From Triparma columacea (lineage: Eukaryota; Sar; Bolidophyceae; Parmales; Triparmaceae), in the NCBI GenBank assembly GCA_030267965.1, contig BRYA01000111.1, positions 20,314 through 32,028 of the forward strand: a stretch of DNA of 11,715 nucleotides. The letters run 5' to 3'. A model generated the notes under the pieces. That model saw only the letters and a program-made list of their open reading frames with translations, ran no database searches and was not told the DNA's origin. This document shows, piece after piece, positions 1-7,500 of the stretch (the stretch's first letter is position 1; each line of letters starts with the position of its first letter). The position numbers and the translations under genes were made by a program.

Positions 1-1982
1 CCTCTTCAAGAGGCCTTTCTGACAGCATTAGCACGGATGTGTTGAAAGAAGTCAACAAAGCAACCACTTCTGTTGAAGCAACCACTTTTTTTGCGAAGAG
101 CAACAAGGGCAACAAGGGCAACAAGGGCAACAAGGGCAGCAAGGGCAGCAAGGGCAACAAGGGCAGAACTCCGCAGCCAGCTGAGAGCCCGGGCTTCAAC
201 GGCATCATCCCTGAAGCATTGTGCACCAACGTCGTCACCGACGAGACCGATGGTTCCGTCCGCGGCAAGCTGGAGGTGTCCTTGTTCAATTCCGAAACCA
301 ACCTCACCGACGCTGTGCTCAACGGTCTGGATCTTGTCGACGGCGCCAACAAATTCGCTCAGCTCGTCCAGACCTCCCCGGCCACCAGCGTCAAGGAGGA
401 CGTCAACGCGAAGGTCTTCGCCGACTTCTTCGGCGACTCGCAGGAGCACAACACCGCGATTGTGGCAGGCGGCACTGTCTACGTCGTCTCCGGCACGGCC
501 TTCAAGTACCAAACCGGGCTCACCTTTTCGATGGATTGGACGCAGACTGGCGACCAGGCTAACACGCCTGCCCCTCCTGTGCAATTTGAACCCTGCATGC
601 TGTTCGTAGGGGTGGGCGGGGGCAAGTGCGCGTGCGCCAACGGCGGCTTGGCCTTTGGCTCAATCACGAACGGCGACTGTGCGTGCGACTGCACCGGTAC
701 TGGCTTCGCCGGCGACACCTGCAGCCAGCTCCCCACCCCCCCGGGGTTGGTGGAGTTGGAGATCCAAAGGCCGGCCAGCAATCACTTCGGATGCTTGGTG
801 GAGATCGGGATCGGTTCCTCGCCTCAGTCTGTCGTTCTGATATTCGATACGGGGTCAGCGATCCTGACAGTGCCATCGATGAACCTCGTGGCCGAAAACC
901 CTAGCGCCTGCGAGCTTTGCCCCGGTAATGAGAACGGCACGTGCCAATACCCTCAGTGCCCGGCAGACTCCTTGTGGTCGGGGAGAACGAAGTATAGCGC
1001 TGAAGCTAGCGGAGTTACAATTGAAAAATGCGTGCGCGGCGGGTATAGCCCGGCCGCGTCGACGTCCGTCGATTTTATGGCATCAACGGACTCTTCGTGC
1101 GGGGCCGTATCCAGGGAGACCTCTAAGAACGGCCGTTGCCAGGTCTATGTCGATTACGGCGACAATGATTGCAAGCACGGCTTCTATGGTGACGCGGCTG
1201 AAGACACGGTGTCGATGGGGGGCACGTCTGCCGTTGGTGTGCCGCTGGTCTCCATCACTAAAATTGTGGACGTCTTCCAGAATCAACTGCAAGCGGCCGG
1301 CATCTTTGGTGCAGGCGTTGGCGTTGGGGCGAACTACGCGATGAGTAACAATCCGGGACAGGTCAACGGGTGTCATGATCCGAAGAACTGCACCAAAATG
1401 CTGGATCCTCTCGGCGTTTTCCTGGCCAATGCGGGGCTGCGCGACAGTTTCTCGCTCTGCATGGGCACCTTGACCATGCCTGGCACCTTGGTGCTTGGAG
1501 GTATTGATTCCAAGCACCACTCCGGTGAGTTCATGACTGCTGATGTGGAGTCCGACAGCGAATGGAGTGTTCGCGTGTCGAAGGTATCGGTCGGCAGAAG
1601 CTGGGTGACGCCCAAGAGCTCCTGGTCCGGCATTGTCGACAGCGGATCCCCAGGTATGGTACTGCCTAGGTCCGTCTACGACTTTCTCTTTCCAGAGGAT
1701 GGTAGCAGCGGTTGCACGACCGACGACCAATGCGAATTTGTTTTGGATATCGAGGGAGGAGGAGAAAGGCCGGGCTTCAAACTCGAGGGTCCGAAAGGGC
1801 TGGTTACGTGCGGCGCGAACGGCAAGTGTGAGCCCTCAAGGTATTTGGCGAGAGGTGAAAGTTTACTGATTGGGCATGTGATTCAGGGGAGCTACTATAC
1901 CCACTTCGATCGTGAGAATAAGACCATCGGATTCGCCGCGGCCAGCGCCGCGTGTACCGCAGTCCAGAAGGAATCGTTCTAA
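1..1982 (+). CDS. Pepsin-family (A1) aspartic protease with EGF-like segment, 5'-partial
   Basis: The frame is already open at the first complete codon (base 3) and runs to TAA at 1980-1982, so the N-terminus lies outside the window; the GTG at 39 and the out-of-frame ATG at 37 are not starts. Visible order: an Asn/Ser-Lys-Gly repeat (102-164), a region without recognised domain, a Cys-rich EGF-like segment (about 594-722; CACANGG then CACDCTGTGFAGDTC), then the bilobal protease. The first catalytic motif DTGS is at 846-857 in IFDTGSAILTVPS; the second, DSGS, is at 1638-1649 in WSGIVDSGSPGMVLP. The C-terminal signature is LLIGHVIQGSYYTHFD followed by ENKTIGFA (about 1863-1937). Family members are acid endopeptidases, usually secreted or vacuolar; numerous Cys residues in the first lobe fit an extracellular or lumenal protein. 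No intron is seen. Substrate unknown. No C-terminal membrane anchor is visible, so the protein ends as a soluble domain. Confidence 0.92.
   Translation, partial: SSRGLSDSISTDVLKEVNKATTSVEATTFFAKSNKGNKGNKGNKGSKGSKGNKGRTPQPAESPGFNGIIPEALCTNVVTDETDGSVRGKLEVSLFNSETNLTDAVLNGLDLVDGANKFAQLVQTSPATSVKEDVNAKVFADFFGDSQEHNTAIVAGGTVYVVSGTAFKYQTGLTFSMDWTQTGDQANTPAPPVQFEPCMLFVGVGGGKCACANGGLAFGSITNGDCACDCTGTGFAGDTCSQLPTPPGLVELEIQRPASNHFGCLVEIGIGSSPQSVVLIFDTGSAILTVPSMNLVAENPSACELCPGNENGTCQYPQCPADSLWSGRTKYSAEASGVTIEKCVRGGYSPAASTSVDFMASTDSSCGAVSRETSKNGRCQVYVDYGDNDCKHGFYGDAAEDTVSMGGTSAVGVPLVSITKIVDVFQNQLQAAGIFGAGVGVGANYAMSNNPGQVNGCHDPKNCTKMLDPLGVFLANAGLRDSFSLCMGTLTMPGTLVLGGIDSKHHSGEFMTADVESDSEWSVRVSKVSVGRSWVTPKSSWSGIVDSGSPGMVLPRSVYDFLFPEDGSSGCTTDDQCEFVLDIEGGGERPGFKLEGPKGLVTCGANGKCEPSRYLARGESLLIGHVIQGSYYTHFDRENKTIGFAAASAACTAVQKESF
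102..164 (+). repeat. 9-bp tandem repeat coding Asn/Ser-Lys-Gly
   Basis: Seven in-frame copies of AACAAGGGC, of which copies five and six read AGCAAGGGC. They encode a flexible, positively charged linker in the protease pro-region. The unit is a multiple of three, so changes in copy number would keep the frame. Confidence 0.95.
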
Positions 1983-2288
1983 GGAGCAATCCTTTGGTGG
2001 ACGTAGATCAACACAGGGAGGGGGGGGGTGATTCGGCACCGCACACACGGGTATCAAGAGCGTCGGCACGCTGCTCGTCAATCACGTAGGAAATCCGTTT
2101 AGTTAGTTGATCCAAAATCTTTCTTTGACTTGCATTATTCTAACAGGTTTCATTGTCGTCACAATACAAACACGAAAATATACGGGCGGTTATTATAGAC
2201 ATTTTTATAAACAACAATGAGATGCATGGATGGGGGGATGGGATGACGCTCAAAGATTTTGGCAAGAGAAATTGAGGCAAAAAAAAAA
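1983..2288. other. Intergenic spacer: protease 3' flank and DGAT2 upstream region
   Basis: No coding frame of note on either strand. A G-rich stretch (about 2018-2030) follows the protease stop, after which the sequence becomes AT-richer than the flanking genes. No canonical AATAAA stands out for the protease on the plus strand. The right part probably contains the DGAT2 promoter and first untranslated exon, ending in an A-run at 2279-2288 just before a GTGAGT donor. Confidence 0.6.
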
Positions 2289-2393
2289 GTGAGTTAAGAT
2301 TGATTTTTGAAGGGTATTTTACGATAATGAGGTCAATACATAAACGAATCAAACTAACACAATTAAAGTCCGCAAACTAACACATTCCCACAG
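2289..2393 (+). other. Probable 5'UTR intron of the DGAT2 gene
   Basis: A GTGAGT donor at 2289 and an acceptor ending ACATTCCCACAG at 2393 bracket 105 bp. The interval has two CTAAC-type branch sites (AACTAACAC) near its 3' end. Size and signals match the coding introns elsewhere in the window. The DGAT2 ATG lies 12 nt after the acceptor. Confidence 0.6.
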
Positions 2394-2405
2394 GAAAGCA
2401 GAGCC

Positions 2406-3710
2406 ATGAAAAACAAGCCGACAATTAGGACTTCAAAGCACACTCCAAACTCACCGTTGGCTCTTCTTGCAATCATTTTATGGCTAGGTGGAATGGGTAT
2501 CGTCACAGTAGCTATAACATCTCTTCTACTTCCTACTCCAAACACATATAAATACATCCTTTCTACTGTCCTCGTCATCCTCTCCATTCTCCCCCTCCCC
2601 AAACATGACAAGCAGCAGAGGCTGGGTTGGATGCTCGGTGACTGGATCATGGGGAGGGCGCGCGAGTACTTCGGACTTACCGTCCACCTCTCTAATGCCT
2701 CTGCCCTCTCCTCTACCGCCGAGCTCCACTGCCACGAGGGCAAGGGGGGTGTCATCCTAGCCCTCGAGCCCCACGACGTCCTGCCCTACCCGCTCTTCGC
2801 GTTCAACAGCGCGCTGGACCTGGTGCCAGAGCTCCCGAACGGCAGGGGACTGATGACCAGCATAGTGTTCAAAATACCATTTGTTAGGTAAGGAGGTTAA
2901 TAACTGCCCCGAGGTCGTAGGGTTGGGGAGGTTGGGAACTGCATTTTCATTCTTATCTTATTATACCGTTACTTACTCCCCCCCCCCCCCCCCCCCAGGC
3001 ACATTTATATCTACTGCAGGGCCGGGGACGTGTCTAGGAAGGTGAGTAGACGCAGCGGAAAGAGTAGTAGGCGGGAAGCACCGTTGAGGAACGCCTGTAA
3101 CCTACAGTGCCCATCCCATTACACTTGCAATGTGTCTCATCCATCATCTCGTCATGGCACCCCTCCTTCCTCCCTCCCTCCTCCCCCCTCAAACCCACTA
3201 CAGAACTTCTCCAAACACCTCAAGGCTGGACACACGGTCGTATTCATCCCGGGGGGCGTGCAGGAGGTCATACTACTAGGCGACGACAACCCCGACGAGA
3301 TCATCCTGTACTTAAAGAAGAGGAAGGGGTTCGTGAAGCTAGCTCTTGAGCATGGGTCGTCAATCATCCCAGCCTTCTCCTTCGGCGTAGACGGGAGCTA
3401 CGGGTACTGGCTCCCCAAGGGTAAAATAGTAGAGAAGGTCGGGCGCGCTATAGGGTTCCTACCGATGATCTTCTGGGGCAGGTGGGGCCTCCCGCTCGGT
3501 TTCGCAAGGCCCAACAAGATCAGCATGGTGGTGGGGGAAGCCATTGAGGTGGGGAAGGGGGGGAAGCCAGGGAAGCCGATCAAGAGAGAGGACATCGACC
3601 CCAAGGACATCGAGAGGGTGCACGACGTGTTCTGCGAAAAGATGGTTGAGCTGTTTGAGAATCACAAGGACCTATACGGTTACGGAGGGAGGACCCTCAA
3701 GATCATGTAA
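2406..3710 (+). CDS. DGAT2: Type-2 diacylglycerol O-acyltransferase (DGAT2 family)
   Basis: Three exons: 2406-2887, 2999-3041 and 3204-3710, with introns 2888-2998 (GTAAGG..CAG) and 3042-3203 (GTGAGT..CAG). Joined phases 2 and 0 give 343 residues, normal for the family. DGAT2 transfers an acyl group from acyl-CoA to diacylglycerol to make triacylglycerol in the ER membrane and at lipid droplets. Seen: two hydrophobic N-terminal segments (about residues 18-62), EPHDVLPYP at 121-129 holding the catalytic-type His of the HPHG/EPHS block, RAGDVSRK at 168-175 across the second junction, FIPGGVQE at 189-196, RKGFVKLALEHG at 215-226 and the FSFG block at 233-236. The 43-nt middle exon supplies part of a conserved motif, which confirms the splicing. 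Monoacylglycerol or wax acyltransferase activity cannot be excluded, since these share the fold. The start is the first ATG after the probable 5'UTR intron. Confidence 0.95.
2978..2996 (+). repeat. Poly(C) tract of 19 bases serving as pyrimidine tract
   Basis: An uninterrupted run of 19 C directly precedes the AG of the first DGAT2 intron. It acts as an extreme, C-only polypyrimidine tract. Its length is probably variable or error-prone in sequencing. Confidence 0.9.
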
Positions 3711-3714
3711 TAAA
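3709..3714 (+). terminator. Polyadenylation signal overlapping the DGAT2 stop codon
   Basis: AATAAA begins inside the TAA stop codon. The converging minus-strand gene ends only 93 bp away, so a very short 3'UTR is plausible. A signal this close to the stop would normally need cleavage 10-30 nt downstream. Confidence 0.45.
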
Positions 3715-3747
3715 AGAAGCGCCTTGGTTCACGTTAATAGCTCACGT

Positions 3748-3753
3748 TTTATT
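3748..3753 (-). terminator. Polyadenylation signal of the convergent minus-strand gene
   Basis: The minus strand reads TTAAAATAAAAC about 50 nt downstream of the TGA of the membrane-protein remnant, containing AATAAA. Position and strand fit that gene. Confidence 0.5.
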
Positions 3754-3803
3754 TTAATGAACAGCAACCCCGTTCCTTGCAAGGAATCTGCCGCCTAGTG
3801 CTC

Positions 3804-4378
3804 TCAGTTTATGAAGCCCACCCTCCGGGCGAGGCGCATCACATGACCCATGGAGACGAGGTCGATCGAAAGGGTGGACAAGAACGTCGATATCGTCAGC
3901 TTAAAATGGAAGTGCACGGCCTCGTCCCAGTAGCCACCGAAAACTAGAGGGAGGAGGTAGCTGTAAAGCTCCACGAAGGCAAACACCTGCACCCAGATGA
4001 GGAACCAGATCCGGCGATTGTTCCAAAAAGATGTCTTGCGTTTTCGAGTGAGAAGGTTGGAGAATGTGGGAAGGTCCGGGTTGAATGATATTTGAGCAGA
4101 GGAGCTCTTCGTCCCAAGTAGCTTCCCCAGAGCCTCGATGTGGACTTTGCGCTGCGACAATTAGGGGAGGGAGGAGCAAAGGGCTTGTTTGGTTGGAGGG
4201 CGAAGCAGGCCACGCATTAAAAATCGTGGCTCACCTCGTCAGAAAGGGACCAAGTCTTTGCGGCGAGGGGAGAGGAGTAACGGAGGATTGCAAGGAAGGC
4301 CGTGTCCCCCTCTGGAGTCTCCTCCTCTATCAATGTCGCTCCGAGGAAGCCACTGTTTGGGTGTTTGCTATTGGAAGC
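3804..4378 (-). CDS. Hypothetical membrane protein, C-terminal exons (5' end unresolved)
   Basis: Two exons are supported: one ending at 4235 (GACGAG before GTGAGC) and one covering 4151-3804, separated by an 83-bp intron with acceptor ATTGTCGCAG. Joined in phase 0 they read ..AKTWSLSDE/RKVHIEALGK.. and end VGFIN-stop. The last exon has two hydrophobic segments (RIWFLIWVQVFAFVELYSYL and, after a short loop, LTISTFLSTLSIDLVSMG) after a basic stretch, suggesting a membrane-anchored C-terminus. I do not recognise the family. The upstream exon has no ATG in frame back to a stop near 4445. It may begin at an acceptor at 4379 (exon from 4378) or at 4339 (exon from 4338, which would join in frame to a 31-nt ATG exon at 4536-4506). 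The TTG at 4160 is intronic and is not a start. The gene may be truncated by the element to its right. Confidence 0.55.
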
Positions 4379-4536
4379 CTGTGGATTGTTATCGTAGAGT
4401 GACGTAATTAGGGAAAGGGTTAGAAAACGGTTTTGTTAGGGGGTTAGGAATTGGGGTGTAATGCGATTCACTTTTTGTGGACTTGTTATATAGGCCTTCA
4501 CTCACATTTTAGTGGATTGAACTTCGCGTGACTCAT
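4379..4536 (-). other. Junction between nuclease 3' end and left neighbour: possible short exon plus intron
   Basis: The nuclease stop TGA overlaps an ATG (ATGA, 4536-4533). Thirty-one nt later comes a GTGAGT donor at 4505. Several CTAAC branch-like motifs and an acceptor TCCACAG at 4379 follow. The signals look like a real intron of about 127 bp. Joining to 4378 gives an early stop in the ATG frame; joining to 4338 keeps the frame open. This stretch is also where a 3'-end guide RNA of a Fanzor would be looked for, but I see no structure that proves one. Confidence 0.35.
4486..4492 (-). promoter_or_regulatory. TATA-like box (TATATAA) upstream of the membrane-protein remnant
   Basis: The minus strand reads GGCCTATATAACAAG between the nuclease stop codon and the remnant gene. 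It could be the remnant's promoter. It also falls inside a possible intron (4505-4379), so it may be incidental. Confidence 0.35.
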
Positions 4537-7500
4537 TTTGCCGATTTGCTGAGGTACCGTGGTTCTCTTGCTTTAGCTAGCATGCACGCTGCTCGCACTT
4601 GAAAATTTAATACGGATATATCATCATGTGGGTAGGCAGTGTTACAGCACGAGCAGCGCTCGTATCGGTTGTCTGAGTCAGCTGAAGCCGCGTTGGGTCT
4701 GGTGGTTTGATCTTTTTGAGATTCCAGATTACGCCCGGTGCTGATTGTTGCTGATGTTGTTGTTTGTTGTTGTTTATTTTTCGTCCCCCCCCCTCCCCCC
4801 CCCCCTTCCTCATTGCTGAGTTTCACCTCCCTCCTCTCGGATATCATTTTCTCCCCATCTTGGCAGACGCAACATCTGGACGAGGTATTTCTCTCCTTTG
4901 TTAAAATTATCTGAGCAAACTTCCCCCCCTTCAATCTTGCCCCTGTCAGTGTTCGAATGAGTGATTTTCTGGGCAGGGTTGCGTATCTTTTTGTACGTAA
5001 TGTTGGATTAAGGTCTCCAATGAATGCCTTCGTCACATATTCTCTCTTGTCCTCTTCATACCCCTCCTTCATATTCTTTAGGAGGATTAATTCTGTCAGC
5101 TCCCTGAGTAGCTTCGTTTTCCTTTCTCGTCGACGGCACTTGAGCACCAATGTGCGCATGTCTCTGGTGTCTTCATTTCGCCCGCGTTTGTGCTCGATTC
5201 GCAGGGCTAGAAGAGCTCGGAGTTGGCCTGGATCCACTACTTTGTGACTCTCTTCCGCGATTGCTTTGTAGTATGGTTTGTAGTCGGTCATTTCTCTCCT
5301 CCTTTTTTCATTTTCGTCCCACTCCTTCCGAAGCCCCGATTTTAAGTACCACTCTGATGTGAGATGGTATGCGCACCCTTCATCATTGTTTTTGTAGTTG
5401 GAGAGAAGGTTAATGCACCCAAGATCAGTCACATTGGTAGGCGTTTTTGTGTCCACTTCATTCACGTCAGCTTTTTCGTGAGCTGCCTTGATTAAGCCTT
5501 CTGGAATTCTGGTTTTACGTAGCACAGGAGGATCAGGGAGATCGGTGAGGGTAGGGACAGTGATTTCTGTTTGTTTAGAGGGATCTTCGAAGGTGTACTC
5601 TGTGGGCTTCTTGCCGCCACTCTTGCCGCCACGCTTGCTGGTCTTCTTATTGCCGCCACTCTTGCCGCCACTCTTGCCGCCACTCTTGCCGCCACTCTTG
5701 CCGCCACTCTTCTTCTTGGCGGAACTCTTCCCCCCCCCCTCCTCAGCAGCACCCCCCTCCTCCTGCTCCTCCTCCCCATTCTTCTCCCACAAGGGTGTCT
5801 CGTATATGAGCCTTGCTTTGCTGTCCTCAAGGGATCCTGGTTTAATGCTCCCATAGCCTTTGCTTTGGAGCCCTTGCAACCCCTCATCTCTGTAACCCCC
5901 CAGCTCGACGTCTGTCCCTCGGACACATGTTAGACGTAACTCCTTGGTTGACACATGCAATTGTTGAATTATCCACGGAACGATAGGCGATTTTGCACCA
6001 TTCTCCTCCGCCACCTCCACCACCTCCGCCATCTCCGCCACCTCCGCCACCTCCGCCACCTTTCCCCCAAGCTTCGCCTTTTCGTTTTCTTCTTGTGTCA
6101 AGAATGATTTGGGGAAAATACCCTCAGACCCCGCCACACCCTCAAACCCCGACCGGCTAATTGGCATGAAATTCATCGCGTCCTTTTTAAACGGAAGAAG
6201 CGCGGTTGCTTTCACTCTGTGCGTTGTCCACCCTAAGCGATTCAGAGTCGTCAAGTAAAGATCCTTCAACTTCTTCAGCCCGTCGTCCTCCCCCTTCTGA
6301 CGTCGAAATAGATGGGACACTTTAGTTATATCGGAATCATGGGCTAAGCTGCCGTGCTTATCTTGGAGGGCCTTAAAAGCCTTTGTCTCCGCTGTTAGTT
6401 GCTCTTGTCGTATATAGGCTGTGATGCGTGCATCAAGCAGGTACCCCATAACGAGGCCACTTAAAGAGTCCTTCTCCAGAGCTGGCAATATTTCCTTTCC
6501 TCGTTTCATCTTGTAACTGGAGGGTAGAATCATCAATTGGCGCATCGTGTGAGATGTTTTCGGGAAGTAGGCACATAATCTACCTTCAGCGGCCTGCGCC
6601 TCCTTGCTCATCTCTTGCCATTCCTGGGTTCTGTTGACGTGCTTGAAGATTGCTGTTGTTACGTTGTAGATGAGTGTAGGATTGATGGAGCATTTTTCCC
6701 ACTTTTTTGGTTTGGTGGGGGAGGTAGTTGAAGGGCCAGAGGTATTTTCATCGTCGGGTGCATCGTCGGAGTCGGAGGAGTCCGTCGTGTCTTCACCTGT
6801 GCTACCCTTGTTGGCCTTCCTTAAATTTGTAAGGTGCTTTTTCACCGTATCCTCGATCTTCTTGATCACATTTAGCCCACCTTTTGTAACTTGTTCATCT
6901 TCTCGTTCATCTTCTCCACCCAAATTCCATTTCTTAACTTTTTTAAGTATCATTTCATTGATCTCCCTCCTCAAGAGTAGCTTTATGAAGGCCACTAGTC
7001 TCTTGTAGAGACCCTTTCCTGGTCCACCCCAAATTTTAAGTTCCATGTTGTGCGCATATTCAGATGCCCCTTGTTCAAGGGTGGTCGTTAGTCTGATTTT
7101 GTTTTCAACAAACATCCTCCACTCCTCCTGTGTTACGAGATCGCCGTTGTTGTTGTTTTCGACGTTGTTGCTGGTGTTGGTGACGGCATCGCTGTCACTG
7201 TCGTCGCTGTCACTGTCGTCGGGTTTGAAAATTTTTAACGATGCTACCCCAAGGTCCTCCCTTTTTTTGGGGCCCAGGTACTCCTCGAACTATGAGAGAA
7301 GGGGGGTGTGTAAGGTAAAGGAGGAGTCAAGAGAAATTAATTTCAACCTCAACCTCGTCCCCGACCTCCAATCTCACCTCCTTGAAGAGACAGGTCTGAA
7401 ATCCCTCACGGACTGGTGTCTGTGTCCCAGCAGGTTGACTTCTAGTGTTCGCCCTTACTCCTGTTTGTCCATTTCTCTCCCAACCCTCAGCAAATTTGCG

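Noticed and set aside
1..13. Perfect short palindrome CCTCTTCAAGAGG at the left edge
   Set aside because: It lies within the open protease frame and is too short to imply function.
6..584. Minus-strand frame with Ala-Leu-Val repeats opposite the protease
   Set aside because: It is the complement of the AACAAGGGC repeat and of protease codons. The plus strand has the conserved catalytic motifs.
3804..4160. 118-residue frame starting MSQRK as a complete gene
   Set aside because: The supposed start is TTG inside the intron acceptor region. The real exon begins at 4151 and joins an upstream exon in phase.
4415..4448. Interstitial telomere-like TTAGGG-type sequence
   Set aside because: The GGTTAG and TTAGGG words are the complement of CTAAC branch sites and C-rich tracts, which recur at other introns in this window; there is no regular repeat.
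5488..5933. Plus-strand Leu/Pro/Ala-rich frames opposite the nuclease
   Set aside because: They are produced by the GGKS repeat; the minus strand continues in frame into the RuvC core.
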